Source: Novosphingobium sp. FSW06-99
GTDB taxonomy: Bacteria > Pseudomonadota > Alphaproteobacteria > Sphingomonadales > Sphingomonadaceae
DNA: 64,000 nt
Direction of reading: 5' to 3'
Assembly: GCF_001519065.1 (NCBI RefSeq)
Contig: NZ_KQ954264.1
Location: 1 to 64,000, forward strand
The position numbers and the translations under genes are program-made. Within the stretch, counting starts at the first letter, position 1; each line of letters starts with the position of its first letter. Below are positions 1 through 8,166 of this stretch, one piece after another. The notes beneath the pieces are model-generated. The model ran no database searches. It saw nothing but the letters and a program-made list of their open reading frames with translations, and was not told where the DNA came from.

Positions 1-32
1 CCACGAAAAAGCACCCGCATGATCCGATGACA

Positions 33-52
33 GGGGCGCCCCAGGGCGCCCC
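33..52. other. Hairpin upstream of the first alcohol dehydrogenase
   Basis: A perfect 8-bp GC stem (GGGGCGCC / GGCGCCCC) with loop CCAG lies 30 bases before the first start codon. It could end an upstream transcript or be a leader hairpin. No T-run follows, so an intrinsic terminator is not certain. Confidence 0.4.
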
Positions 53-81
53 ATGCCCCCGCCAACACAAGGGATTGCCCC

Positions 82-1179
82 ATGTTGCCCAAGACCATGC
101 AGGCCGCCGTCGTGACGGCGTTCAAACATCCGCTGCAATTGCAGGAATGGGATGTGCCAAGACCCGGCCCCGGCCAGATCCTCGTCAAGACCGAGGCCTG
201 CGGCGTGTGCCACACCGATCTCCACGCCGCCAACGGCGACTGGCCGTTAAAGCCCAAACCGCCGTTCATTCCCGGCCACGAAGCAATCGGCATCGTCGTC
301 GCGCTGGGTGCCGGTGTGACCATCGTCAAGGAAGGCGACCGGGTTGGTGTGCCCTGGCTCTATTCAGCCTGCGGGCATTGCGAATATTGCCTGTCGGCGT
401 GGGAAACCGTGTGCGATCAGGCCGAATTTGGCGGCTATACGCAAAACGGCGGGTTCGCCGAATATCTGTTGGCCGATCCGAACTATGTCGCGCACATTCC
501 CGCCGGGCTGGGCGCCAAAGAGGCCGCGCCGCTGATCTGCGCGGGCATCACCACCTACAAGGGCATCAAGGAAACCGAGGCCAAACCGGGCGAATGGATC
601 GCCATTTCGGGGTGCGGCGGACTGGGCCATCTGGCCATTCAATATGCCAAGGCAATGGGCCTGCTGGTCTGCGCGGTCGATATCGAGGACGGCAAGCTTG
701 ACCATGCCAGACGCCTGGGCGCAGACTTGGTGATCAATGCCAAGAACGAAGACCCGGCCGCAGTGTTGAAAAAGGAAACCGGCGGCGGCGCCCACGGCGT
801 GCTGATCACCGCGCCTTCGCTGCCTGCATTCAAACAGGGCGTGGCGATGACGCGCAAGCGCGGCACTTGCGCGCTGGTCGGTCTGCCACCGGGCAGCTTT
901 CCGCTCGATATCTTCAACCTGGTGGCTGGCGCCGTTACCGTGCGCGGATCGTTTGTCGGCACGCGCAAGGATATGGCCGAAGCGCTCGATTTCGCGGCCC
1001 GCGGCAAAGTCCATGCCGATATCGAACTGCAACCCCTGTCGGCCATCAACACCGTGTTCGAACGCCTGGCGCACGGCGATGTGCCATCGCGCGTGGTGCT
1101 CGATTTTGTCGGTACCGGGCCCGGCACCGCCAAGGCGCATCATGCCGATGGCAAGTTGATCGAGCCGGCTGGCGCCTGA
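82..1179 (+). CDS. Zinc-dependent alcohol dehydrogenase (AdhP-like)
   Basis: Medium-chain zinc alcohol dehydrogenase of 365 residues, predicted to interconvert a primary alcohol and its aldehyde with NAD(H) in the cytoplasm. Catalytic-zinc ligands are seen as C40 in CGVCHTD with the following H44, and the GHE motif at 65-67. The structural-zinc cysteines are C97, C100, C103 and C111. The nucleotide-binding loop GCGGLGHLA lies at 177-185. The start at 82 has AGGGA seven bases upstream; Met6 at position 97 is an alternative that fits many family members. It is the first of three related dehydrogenases within 6.5 kb, so it may belong to a fermentative or low-oxygen response. The substrate cannot be told from sequence. 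Confidence 0.93.
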   Translation: MLPKTMQAAVVTAFKHPLQLQEWDVPRPGPGQILVKTEACGVCHTDLHAANGDWPLKPKPPFIPGHEAIGIVVALGAGVTIVKEGDRVGVPWLYSACGHCEYCLSAWETVCDQAEFGGYTQNGGFAEYLLADPNYVAHIPAGLGAKEAAPLICAGITTYKGIKETEAKPGEWIAISGCGGLGHLAIQYAKAMGLLVCAVDIEDGKLDHARRLGADLVINAKNEDPAAVLKKETGGGAHGVLITAPSLPAFKQGVAMTRKRGTCALVGLPPGSFPLDIFNLVAGAVTVRGSFVGTRKDMAEALDFAARGKVHADIELQPLSAINTVFERLAHGDVPSRVVLDFVGTGPGTAKAHHADGKLIEPAGA

Positions 1180-1189
1180 CATGACACTG

Positions 1190-1216
1190 CCCCGCCTCAC
1201 GCCAGGTGAGGCGGGG
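1190..1216 (+). terminator. Hairpin terminator after the first alcohol dehydrogenase
   Basis: An 11-bp perfect stem (CCCCGCCTCAC / GTGAGGCGGGG) with loop GCCAG starts 11 bases after the dehydrogenase stop. Only a weak T-rich tail (TGCTCATT) follows, so termination may be partial and the next small genes may be read through. Confidence 0.6.
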
Positions 1217-1242
1217 TGCTCATTCCCGAAGGACACCCTGAC

Positions 1243-1461
1243 ATGACCGACCTTGATCGCGGCAAGCTGCCAGACAGCAAATGGTTCTGGCTGCTCCTGC
1301 TGATTGCGCTGCTGGTGGTCGTGGTGATGTGGTTCGCCAACCCGCTGGGCAGCATGCGCGTGCCGCCGACCGGTGGGACAACCAGCCAGTCGACCCCCGT
1401 CGATCCGGCAGAGCAGGCTTCGCCGTCGGTGCCACTGACGTTGCCTTCGACGCCGGGCTGA
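1243..1461 (+). CDS. Small single-pass membrane protein
   Basis: Unrecognised 72-residue protein. A short charged N-terminus is followed by one hydrophobic segment at about residues 14-32 (WFWLLLLIALLVVVVMWF) and a Pro/Ser/Thr-rich tail. This suggests an inner-membrane anchor with a flexible periplasmic tail. The ATG at 1243 is preferred because GAAGGA lies at a normal distance upstream; an in-frame GTG at 1216 falls inside the terminator stem. It follows the first alcohol dehydrogenase and precedes another small gene on the same strand. No family name can be given. Confidence 0.6.
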   Translation: MTDLDRGKLPDSKWFWLLLLIALLVVVVMWFANPLGSMRVPPTGGTTSQSTPVDPAEQASPSVPLTLPSTPG

Positions 1462-1492
1462 CCGACCGGCCGTTTTCAAAAGGCGACAGACA

Positions 1493-1687
1493 ATGCCCCG
1501 GATGGAACACATCGAGCTGGAGCGGCACAGTCGCGCAATTGTTGCCGACCTGACCAAACTGATCGAACATTGGCGCGCGGTGTTCGATTGGGATGTGCCG
1601 GACATCGACCAGACTTGTGCTGACGCCCTGATCTTCAAGGAAGTGCGCGCCGCGCTCGATCAGATCGAGCGCGATCTGCTCCGATAG
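1493..1687 (+). CDS. Small hypothetical protein, 64 residues
   Basis: Unrecognised, mostly charged helical cytoplasmic protein (LERHSRAIVADLTKLIEHW, then a C-terminal helix ending IERDLLR). It has no membrane segment or cysteine motif. An AAGGCGA Shine-Dalgarno-like sequence precedes the ATG at 1493; Met4 at 1502 is an alternative. It lies 31 bases after the small membrane protein gene on the same strand and may be its operon partner. It ends seven bases before the convergent gene at 1695. Confidence 0.5.
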   Translation: MPRMEHIELERHSRAIVADLTKLIEHWRAVFDWDVPDIDQTCADALIFKEVRAALDQIERDLLR

Positions 1688-1694
1688 CCGGCGC

Positions 1695-1901
1695 TCAGGG
1701 TTCGCCCAGCAGGTCGTCGGCCTTGCTGTCGATGCGCGCCTTGTCTGCCGCGCTCAGCCTGCCCTTGTGCAACTCCTCGGCGGCGCGCGCCTTGGCGTTC
1801 CCGGCACGGCTGGCGTCGGGCATCGGATAGACGCGCTGTTCGGGCAAGCCAAAGGCGCTGTCGGGCAAGGCGTTGCGCTGGTGCGTCAACAACCGGGTCA
1901 T
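1695..1901 (-). CDS. Small DUF6582-like protein
   Basis: A 68-residue protein with the pattern LPDSAFGLPEQRVYPMPD followed by an Ala/Lys-rich segment rich in SRAGNAKARAAEE. From memory this resembles the small DUF6582-type proteins (SAF-LP-R-YP-D-HARNA pattern) common in proteobacteria and phages, which have no proven function. The start at 1901 is chosen because AGGAGA sits at the right distance upstream on the minus strand; the frame continues upstream without family-like sequence. It is transcribed away from the second alcohol dehydrogenase, sharing an intergenic region of about 260 bp with it. Confidence 0.65.
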   Translation of the reverse strand: MTRLLTHQRNALPDSAFGLPEQRVYPMPDASRAGNAKARAAEELHKGRLSAADKARIDSKADDLLGEP

Positions 1902-1955
1902 GCTGGTCTCCTGACTGTACGATACTCCTGGTGCAGCCGATCGGCGCACACGGGC

Positions 1956-1970
1956 AGCCCCGGAAACTAC
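1956..1970. promoter_or_regulatory. 15-bp motif repeated at 4414 (candidate regulator site)
   Basis: AGCCCCGGAAACTAC occurs here, between the divergent DUF6582-like and second alcohol dehydrogenase genes. It occurs again, identically and on the same strand, at 4414-4428 upstream of the SHOCT gene. It is followed here by an imperfect palindrome, TACCCGCATTGCGTA. Shared placement suggests a common activator or repressor of this island. The assignment is inference. Confidence 0.35.
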
Positions 1971-2001
1971 CCGCATTGCGTAGAATCCGACGCTGCCCGG
2001 C

Positions 2002-2031
2002 GATGGTCATGGGCGACCATCATGGTTTTTT
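2002..2031 (+). promoter_or_regulatory. Leader hairpin with T-run before the second alcohol dehydrogenase
   Basis: Stem GATGGTC / GACCATC (2002-2008 and 2015-2021, loop ATGGGC) is followed closely by TTTTTT at 2026-2031. This is the layout of an intrinsic terminator, yet it lies in the leader of the downstream gene. It may end a divergent or spurious transcript or act as an attenuator. Confidence 0.35.
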
Positions 2032-2164
2032 CCGGCGGAGGAACATGATCACACAACACACTTTCAAACACAGCGCGCCGGGGCTGGTCGCACAGGATTT
2101 GTCCGGCGTGCTGCAAACGCCGAAAAGTGCAAGCCGACAGCCTGCCAACCCAAAGGATACGCCG

Positions 2165-3148
2165 ATGAAGGCCATGGTACTCAACCACCCCGGCACGCCG
2201 CTGGTCTGGACCGACTTGCCCGACCGCCAGCCCGGCCCGGACCAGGTGCGGGTCAAAGTGCTGGCCTGCGGAGTCTGTCGCACCGACCTGCACGTCTGTG
2301 ACGGGCAATTGCCCAACCCTGTGTCACCGATCATTCCCGGCCATGAAATCGTCGGCCGGATCGATGCCATCGGCGCGGGCGTGACCCATCTCAAAATGGG
2401 CCAGCGGGTCGGCATTCCATGGCTGGGGCACACCTGCGGGGTATGCCCCTATTGCCATGCCCATCGCGAAAACCTGTGCGATGCGCCGCTGTTCACGGGG
2501 TACACGCGCGACGGTGGATTTGCGACCGCGGTCATTGCCGATGCGCGCTTTGCCTTTCCGCTGGGCGAGGCCGGCAGCGATGTCTCGCTCGCGCCGCTGC
2601 TGTGCGCGGGACTGATCGGCTGGCGTTCGCTCAGGATTGCGGGCGATGGCAAAAAGCTGGGAATCTATGGCTTTGGCGCCGCCGGGCATATCGTGGCGCA
2701 AGTGGCCAAATGGCAGGGCAGACACGTCTATGCGTTTACCCGTCCGGGCGATACCGGCACCCAGGACTTTGCGCGCAGCCTGGGTGTAGTCTGGGCCGGG
2801 GGTTCGGATGAACAGCCGCCCGAACCGCTCGACACGGCGATCATCTATGCCACCGTCGGCGATCTGGTGCCAACCGCGCTGCGCGCCGTGCGCAAGGGCG
2901 CGCGCGTGGTCTGCGCCGGAATCCACATGAGCGACATCCCGCAATTTCCCTATGATATTCTGTGGGAAGAACGCCAGCTCGTGTCGGTCGCCAATCTTAC
3001 CCGAAAGGACGGGATCGAATTCCTCGGGCTGGTCCCCAGGATCGGCCTGGTCGTCAAGACGACGACGTATCCGCTGCAACAGGCCAACCAGGCGCTGGCC
3101 GATCTGCGGGCGGGCAAATTCGACGGCGCGGCGGTGCTGGTACCATGA
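2165..3148 (+). CDS. Zinc-binding alcohol dehydrogenase family protein
   Basis: A 327-residue medium-chain dehydrogenase. Catalytic-zinc region CGVCRTD (C35, C38, T40) and GHE at 59-61; structural-zinc cysteines C91, C94, C97 and C105; nucleotide-binding loop GFGAAGHI. The family homology begins at [10 protein letters not shown], and AAGGA lies seven bases before the ATG at 2165, so this start is chosen. An in-frame ATG at 2045 has a very strong GGAGGA only two bases upstream and would add 40 residues; it may be a short leader or an alternative start. The stop overlaps the PPK2 start (ATGA at 3145), so the two proteins are translationally coupled. Substrate unknown. Confidence 0.88.
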   Translation: MKAMVLNHPGTPLVWTDLPDRQPGPDQVRVKVLACGVCRTDLHVCDGQLPNPVSPIIPGHEIVGRIDAIGAGVTHLKMGQRVGIPWLGHTCGVCPYCHAHRENLCDAPLFTGYTRDGGFATAVIADARFAFPLGEAGSDVSLAPLLCAGLIGWRSLRIAGDGKKLGIYGFGAAGHIVAQVAKWQGRHVYAFTRPGDTGTQDFARSLGVVWAGGSDEQPPEPLDTAIIYATVGDLVPTALRAVRKGARVVCAGIHMSDIPQFPYDILWEERQLVSVANLTRKDGIEFLGLVPRIGLVVKTTTYPLQQANQALADLRAGKFDGAAVLVP

Positions 3149-4014
3149 CCATCAGGACCGAACAGTTTCGCGTGCACGAAGGCGACACCGTCAAGCTGCA
3201 CAAGCTGCCCACGCGGACCGACCCGATTTACGGATCACCGGCGGACTATCAGGATCGTCTGGCCAGCCACGTGGCCAGATTGAGCGCATTGCAGGAATTG
3301 CTCTATGCCTCCGATCGCCATGCCATCCTGCTGATCTTTCAGGCGATGGATTCAGCCGGGAAAGACGGTGCGATCAAGCACGTGATGTCCGGGGTCAATC
3401 CGCAAGGGTGCCAGGTGTTCAGTTTCAAGCATCCCAGCGCCGCCGAACTGGAGCATGACTTTCTGTGGCGTACCACGCGCGATCTGCCCGAACGCGGTCA
3501 GATCGGGATCTTCAACCGATCCTACTATGAATACGTGCTGATCGTGCGTGTCCATCCGCACCTGCTCGCAGGCGAGGGATTGCCGGACAAGGCGTCCCCG
3601 GGCCGTTCGGTGTGGAAAGACCGTTTCCGGTCGATCACCAATCTTGAGCGCCATCTTCACGAAAACGGCACGCGCATCATCAAGATCTTTCTCAACCTGT
3701 CGAAGGAAGAACAGCGCAAACGGTTTTTGCAGCGCATCGACCAGCCCGACAAAAACTGGAAATTGAGCCTTGACGACATCGCGGAACGCAAGTGCTGGCA
3801 CAAATACATGCGGGCCTATGAAGCATGCCTGTCCAACACCAGCACCAAGCAATCGCCGTGGTATATCGTACCGGCCGACGACAAGGACAACGCGCGCCTG
3901 ATCGTATCGCAGATCCTGGTCGATACGCTCGACGAGCTGAAAATGGCGTTCCCCAAACCTTCACCCGCACGCATCGAGGAACTATTTGAAATCCGCAAGA
4001 ATCTGGCGAAATGA
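3145..4014 (+). CDS. Polyphosphate kinase 2 family protein (class III-like)
   Basis: A 289-residue PPK2-family phosphotransferase, expected to move phosphate between polyphosphate and AMP/ADP in the cytoplasm. The Walker A-like loop DSAGKDG is at 69-75. VNPQG, FLWR and the GIFNRSYYE block at 121-129 follow in the order seen in class III PPK2, the group that can phosphorylate both AMP and ADP. The class call is from motif memory. It overlaps the preceding dehydrogenase by four bases, linking alcohol/aldehyde metabolism to polyphosphate-driven nucleotide regeneration, which would suit energy-starved or low-oxygen cells. Confidence 0.88.
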   Translation: MTIRTEQFRVHEGDTVKLHKLPTRTDPIYGSPADYQDRLASHVARLSALQELLYASDRHAILLIFQAMDSAGKDGAIKHVMSGVNPQGCQVFSFKHPSAAELEHDFLWRTTRDLPERGQIGIFNRSYYEYVLIVRVHPHLLAGEGLPDKASPGRSVWKDRFRSITNLERHLHENGTRIIKIFLNLSKEEQRKRFLQRIDQPDKNWKLSLDDIAERKCWHKYMRAYEACLSNTSTKQSPWYIVPADDKDNARLIVSQILVDTLDELKMAFPKPSPARIEELFEIRKNLAK

Positions 4015-4026
4015 TTGCAATGAAAG

Positions 4027-4051
4027 CGCCGGTCCACAACGCGGACCGGCG
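4027..4051. terminator. Bidirectional hairpin between PPK2 and the SHOCT gene
   Basis: A 9-bp perfect stem (CGCCGGTCC / GGACCGGCG) with a 7-base loop lies between two convergent genes, 12 bases after the PPK2 stop. No long T-run is seen on either side. Confidence 0.55.
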
Positions 4052-4081
4052 TTCCCTGCAGGCCAGATCTGCAGACGAAAT

Positions 4082-4315
4082 CTATGCGGCGGCGATATCC
4101 GATTTCTGTTCGAGATATTGTTCACGGGTCAGCTTTCCGGCGGCATACCGTTCTTTCAGTATCGCCAAGGCATCCTTGTCCGGCCAGTTGTCGAACTTGC
4201 GGTGCGCGCGATAGGAATAACCCCAGTTGCCAAAGCTGGAAAACATCAGAATGATGAATCCAAGCCACAAGAACCAGCCCCAGCCGAAATAATATCCATC
4301 GTTGTAGTTCATCAT
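4082..4315 (-). CDS. SHOCT-domain small membrane protein
   Basis: A 77-residue protein. A Tyr/Trp/Gly-rich N-terminus (NYNDGYYFGWGWF) leads into one hydrophobic segment (FLWLGFIILMFSSF). The C-terminus matches the SHOCT domain pattern, DALAILKERYAAGKLTREQY. SHOCT modules are short oligomerisation-type helical hairpins found at the ends of small membrane proteins; their role is not defined. The start is the first of two adjacent ATGs at 4315/4312, with GAGG five bases upstream on the minus strand. The 15-bp repeat at 4414 lies about 100 bp upstream. Confidence 0.8.
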   Translation of the reverse strand: MMNYNDGYYFGWGWFLWLGFIILMFSSFGNWGYSYRAHRKFDNWPDKDALAILKERYAAGKLTREQYLEQKSDIAAA

Positions 4316-4413
4316 AGCGGCCTCGTTGAAATGGGTAAACCAGCGAAGATCGATCGATGACCGAGTATACTTCACCGCCTTTTCAACCATTGCTCTTTGC
4401 AAATTTTATGGCG

Positions 4414-4428
4414 AGCCCCGGAAACTAC
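4414..4428. promoter_or_regulatory. Second copy of the 15-bp motif AGCCCCGGAAACTAC
   Basis: Identical to 1956-1970 and located between the SHOCT gene start (4315) and the 3' end of the DUF6629-like gene (4457). It is followed by GCAGTCTGGGG. It is a candidate operator for the SHOCT gene and possibly the wider island. Confidence 0.35.
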
Positions 4429-4456
4429 GCAGTCTGGGGCGGACCGGAGCGGTAGG

Positions 4457-5173
4457 TCACCCTGCCGCTTGCTTGCGCCACCGCAGCCAGGGAAGCAGGT
4501 ATGGCCGGAATCTTGCCGACAGCCCGTTGGGCGTTTCCACATCAATGCTGCCGCGATGGAATTGCCAATAGAGCATGATGCTGAGCATCGCGGCGTAGAA
4601 ACACCACACCGAGGCAAAGGCAAATTCGCGGACGATCTCGACGACGGTCAACCCGATGACGTTGAGCACCCCGTACCACCGGACCACGCGATGCGTGGAA
4701 AGCATCAGCGCCCCGCATGTGGCCAGGATGTACAGGCACGAAATCAGGAAATTGCCGGTGACCGGATTGCGATAGGCAATCGAATGACACTGCACGAACG
4801 CCCGGCTGGGCCAGGCCACCAGCCCTACGATGTCCCAAACACAGGCTATCGCGCCGATGCAGACCAATGCCAGGATCGCCCGGCGCCGCCAGCCCGCCGG
4901 TTCCATCAGCACGACGGCGACCGGCATCAGCAGGGGCAGCACACCTTGCGCATAGATCATGAACAGGAACGCCACATGGTCGAACGCGACTTTGCCAATC
5001 CGCCCATCAAGTCCCAGCCAGACAAAGCCTTCGCAAAACTGGTGCACCGCAAACAATAGCGGCACGGCTGCAAACAACAGCGTCCGCGGTTCACGGACAT
5101 GCCGCAATGTCGCCACGCCGATCGTTCCTATTCCGCCAGATGCAATGAAACTGGCCGTCGGCGAAAAGCACAT
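4457..5173 (-). CDS. DUF6629-like multi-pass membrane protein
   Basis: A 238-residue integral membrane protein with about seven hydrophobic segments. It starts MCFSPTASFIASGGIG and contains HQFCEGFVWLGLDG, a pattern I associate with the uncharacterised DUF6629 family. The start at 5173 is chosen because family-like sequence begins at MCFSP and a GA-rich stretch (GAGAGAGAGAACC) precedes it on the minus strand; the frame upstream runs into the repeat at 5203. Its position among dehydrogenase and PPK2 genes suggests a stress or envelope role, but this is inference only. Confidence 0.72.
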   Translation of the reverse strand: MCFSPTASFIASGGIGTIGVATLRHVREPRTLLFAAVPLLFAVHQFCEGFVWLGLDGRIGKVAFDHVAFLFMIYAQGVLPLLMPVAVVLMEPAGWRRRAILALVCIGAIACVWDIVGLVAWPSRAFVQCHSIAYRNPVTGNFLISCLYILATCGALMLSTHRVVRWYGVLNVIGLTVVEIVREFAFASVWCFYAAMLSIMLYWQFHRGSIDVETPNGLSARFRPYLLPWLRWRKQAAG

Positions 5174-5202
5174 ATGGTTCTCTCTCTCTCCGCGTATTTG
5201 TG

Positions 5203-5269
5203 CCGAAATTCCGGCAAAGCCGGAATTTCGGGAGTCGGCACCGGCTCGCTCCCGAAACGCAGGTTTCGG
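5203..5269. repeat. Composite hairpin repeat (copy A of a REP-type family)
   Basis: A 13-bp perfect stem, CCGAAATTCCGGC / GCCGGAATTTCGG (loop AAA), is followed by GTCGGCACCGGCTCGCTCCC and a second hairpin CCGAAAC / GTTTCGG (5252-5269). The 18-mer CGGCAAAGCCGGAATTTC (5212-5229) recurs at 37326-37343. The order hairpin, GGC-CACCGGC-CGCTCCC block, hairpin also recurs in the 37.2 kb repeat. It lies between divergent genes. Confidence 0.7.
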
Positions 5270-5468
5270 CCCAGGCATGGAACGCCAGGACACTCCCCTG
5301 TGAAGGGTTTGCACCCACATAGCCAGCGCCGCCGCACGCCGCCGGTTGCACAGGGCATAGCTGGGTAAATTCCGACGGTGGTGGGTTGGGATGACGGCGC
5401 CCAGCTTTGCCCGTGGCCTGTGCGATGGGCGGCCTGCCCCTCGCCTAACCCGGACCCTGGAGACGAGC

Positions 5469-6632
5469 GTGACCGAAACATTTTTCCCGGAAAAATTTGC
5501 CGACCGTGTCGACACCGCGGGGCCGCTGATCGGCACCGCGCCTGCCGCTGCGGGTCGGACGACGCCTGCGCAAGCCTGGGGCGCTCAGCGCGAAAATGGC
5601 CCGATCGCGCCGATGCCTATCCAGCGACGAGCGCTGTTGCCCGACGATGTCGCGATCGATGTGCTCTATTGCGGCGTGTGTCACAGCGACATTCACATGG
5701 TTCGTGGCGAATGGGGTGCCCAGCCCTTTCCGATGGTTCCGGGCCACGAATTCGTCGGGCGGGTCACCGCTGTCGGGCGCGACGTGACCCGGTTCGCTCC
5801 AGGTGATATCGCAGGCGTTGGCTGCATGGTCGACAGTTGCTGCGCCTGCGACAACTGTATGGCCGGGCTGGAACAATATTGCACCAATGGCGCAACGCTG
5901 ACTTATGCCTCACCCGATACGCGCGGCCCGGGGCAAACCATGGGCGGCTATAGCGAACGCATCGTGGTGCGCGATCGATTTGCGGTCAAAATTCCCGATG
6001 GGGCCGATCTGGCCAAGACGGCACCGCTGCTGTGTTCGGGGATTACCACGTTTTCACCGATGCAGCACTGGCGACTGGGCTCGGGCCAGCGCTTTGCGGT
6101 GATCGGGCTTGGCGGCTTGGGGCACATGGCGTTGAAGCTTGCCGTGCATCGAGGGGCCGAAACCACCGTGTTCACCACCAGCGCCGACAAGGCCAAGGAC
6201 GCGTATGCCATGGGCGCCACCGACGTGGTGGTATGGCATCCGACCGCAAACGACCCGATTCCGCTGGCAAAGGAGCTCGCCAACCGGTTTGATTTCATGC
6301 TCTCGACCATCCCCTCACCCTATGATCTGGCCCCGTTCCTGCCCCTGATCCGGCGCGATGGTGCGTTCGTCAATGTTGGCGCGCCGGGTCTGATCGGCGG
6401 TGTAACGGGCGGCGCACTGTGGGATCAGCGGCGTTCGCTGGTCGGATCCTGCATCGGCGGCATGCCCGAAACACAGGAACTGGTCGATTACTGCTGCGCA
6501 AACGCGATCCGCCCGCAGATCGAACTGATCCACCCGGATGACATCACCCAAGCCTATCTGCGGGTCGAAAACAAGGAGGTGCGATACCGGTTCGTCATCG
6601 ATCTGGCCGCCGGAAAGACTGCGCAAGCATAG
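5469..6632 (+). CDS. NAD(P)-dependent zinc alcohol dehydrogenase (YahK/CAD-like)
   Basis: The third zinc alcohol dehydrogenase of the island, 387 residues from the GTG at 5469, of the cinnamyl-alcohol/YahK type that usually reduces aldehydes with NADPH. CGVCHSD (C68, C71, H72), GHE at 92-94, the structural-zinc run C124, C127, C130, C138 (within SCCACDNC) and GLGGLGHMAL are present. A GGAG lies seven bases before the GTG; an ATG at 5391 would add 26 residues with no family character. Even from 5469 the N-terminus is about 35-40 residues longer than usual, so the true start may be further in. A terminator follows at 6640. Confidence 0.88.
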   Translation: MTETFFPEKFADRVDTAGPLIGTAPAAAGRTTPAQAWGAQRENGPIAPMPIQRRALLPDDVAIDVLYCGVCHSDIHMVRGEWGAQPFPMVPGHEFVGRVTAVGRDVTRFAPGDIAGVGCMVDSCCACDNCMAGLEQYCTNGATLTYASPDTRGPGQTMGGYSERIVVRDRFAVKIPDGADLAKTAPLLCSGITTFSPMQHWRLGSGQRFAVIGLGGLGHMALKLAVHRGAETTVFTTSADKAKDAYAMGATDVVVWHPTANDPIPLAKELANRFDFMLSTIPSPYDLAPFLPLIRRDGAFVNVGAPGLIGGVTGGALWDQRRSLVGSCIGGMPETQELVDYCCANAIRPQIELIHPDDITQAYLRVENKEVRYRFVIDLAAGKTAQA

Positions 6633-6639
6633 CACGACA

Positions 6640-6666
6640 GAGGCTGCCAGTTTGCCTGGCAGCCTC
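6640..6666. terminator. Bidirectional terminator hairpin
   Basis: An 11-bp perfect stem (GAGGCTGCCAG / CTGGCAGCCTC) with loop TTTGC lies between the convergent dehydrogenase and Old Yellow Enzyme genes. It can serve both strands. Confidence 0.7.
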
Positions 6667-6672
6667 CGCCGG

Positions 6673-7824
6673 TCAGCCCACGCCCGCCGGAACCGGCGCG
6701 GCGATGGGCGTCAACGCGGGATAGTCGGTGTAACCGTGCGCGCCGCCGCCATAGATCGTATCGGCGGCCATCATCGGGTTCAACGCGGCGTCCTGTTGCA
6801 GGCGCGCGACCAGATCGGGATTGGCGAGAAACGCCCGCCCGAACGCGACCAGATCTGCCCGGCCGCTGGCTACAGCCGCCATCGCCATGGCACGGTCATA
6901 GCCGTTGTTGACAATCCATGTCCCGTGAAAGCGGTCGCGCAAGGCGACATAGTCGAACGGCGGCTGGTCGCGCGCACCGCCAGTATCGCCTTCGACCACA
7001 TGGACATAGGCAAGGCCAAGCTGATCGAGCCGGTCCACCACATGGTCGAACAACGGCTGGGGATTGCTGTCGTGCGAATCCCCGGCGGTGGACACCGGTG
7101 AAATGCGCACGCCAAGCCGGTCAGCGCCGATGGCCGTTGCACAAGCCCGGGTGACTTCGATCAGCAACCGCGCCCGATTGTCGATCGATCCGCCATAGCT
7201 GTCCTGCCGGTGATTGCTGCCGTCCCGCAAAAAGGCATCGAGCAGGTAGCCATGCGCGCCATGGATCTCGACCCCGTCAAATCCGGCATCGCGGGCCCGC
7301 AACGACGCATTGGCAAAATCGGCGACGATCCCTGGAATTTCCGACAATTCCAGCGCGCGCGGCATCGAACAGGGGGCAAAGCCGCCCTCGCCCGATCCGG
7401 CACCGACAAACGTGCGGGTGTTCGCGCGGATTGCCGAAGGACCGACCGGAGCCAGCCCGCCAGGCTGAAACGTGGTGTGCGAAACACGCCCGGTATGCCA
7501 CAACTGCACCACGATGGTGCCGCCGCGGGCATGCACGGCATCGGTAACCTTGCGCCAGCCGATCACTTGCGCTTCGGTATAGCAGCCCGGTGTGTCGGCA
7601 TAGCCTTGCGCTTGCGCGGACACTTGCGTGGCCTCGGCAATGATCAACCCGGCGCTGGCGCGTTGCGCATAATATTGCGCCGCCAGCGGCCCCGGCACCA
7701 GCCCGGGGCCCGCGCGGTTGCGCGTCAGCGGGGCCATGACAATGCGATTTGCGCAGTGAAATGCGCCAACATCGACACGCTCGAACAGCGCCCCGGCGGT
7801 GCGCGTGGAATAAAGTCTGGCCAA
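6673..7824 (-). CDS. Old Yellow Enzyme family alkene reductase
   Basis: A 383-residue FMN-dependent ene-reductase of the NemA/OYE type, predicted to reduce activated C=C bonds (enones, maleimides) and nitro or nitrate esters with NAD(P)H. The N-terminal barrel strand is NRIVMAPLTRNRA (27-39). The substrate-anion-binding pair is H188 and H191 in HGAHGYLLDAFL. The C-terminal FMN-phosphate region is GRADLVAFGRAFLANPDL. The ATG at 7824 starts a family-like N-terminus. Its convergent position next to aldehyde-type dehydrogenases suggests an electrophile detoxification set. Confidence 0.92.
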   Translation of the reverse strand: MARLYSTRTAGALFERVDVGAFHCANRIVMAPLTRNRAGPGLVPGPLAAQYYAQRASAGLIIAEATQVSAQAQGYADTPGCYTEAQVIGWRKVTDAVHARGGTIVVQLWHTGRVSHTTFQPGGLAPVGPSAIRANTRTFVGAGSGEGGFAPCSMPRALELSEIPGIVADFANASLRARDAGFDGVEIHGAHGYLLDAFLRDGSNHRQDSYGGSIDNRARLLIEVTRACATAIGADRLGVRISPVSTAGDSHDSNPQPLFDHVVDRLDQLGLAYVHVVEGDTGGARDQPPFDYVALRDRFHGTWIVNNGYDRAMAMAAVASGRADLVAFGRAFLANPDLVARLQQDAALNPMMAADTIYGGGAHGYTDYPALTPIAAPVPAGVG

Positions 7825-8166
7825 TCTGGTTCTCCTGGCCGAAACCGGCCGATCACTGCGAATTGCAACAGGCCTTGCATGTCGCGTTTCATCCCAGCGT
7901 GATCGGGTCGGAATCTACGCAACCAGGCCCCCGGTGACCGAGGCGCAAGGCCGTCTGAACAACCCAAAAAATCGCGAACGGCGCCAGCACAGTCGATATC
8001 CGCAGCTCAGATCCCCGCAGCACGGCGCACGCAATGGGCTGTTGAACAGTTTCAAACGCGATCTGGAAAATAAATCTCGCCTGGAATTGAACGTTGGAGC
8101 GCTCGCCAGTCATCCACCGCAGGGATGAGGTCGTTTCGGCCCCGACCATTCCGGGAGTTTGCGACA
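7825..8166. other. Divergent intergenic region, Old Yellow Enzyme / lipoprotein
   Basis: These 342 bp hold no convincing gene. The only structure noticed is an AT-richer stretch with a small palindrome TTGAA-CAGT-TTCAA at 8042-8055, about 110 bp before the lipoprotein start. It loosely resembles FNR-type boxes but differs at the fifth base of each half. Promoters for both flanking genes should lie here, but none could be fixed by eye. Confidence 0.4.

Noticed and set aside
8042-8055. TTGAA-CAGT-TTCAA as an FNR box
   Set aside because: The half-sites differ from TTGAY/RTCAA at a conserved base and the downstream lipoprotein gene gives no reason for oxygen control; kept only as a note.
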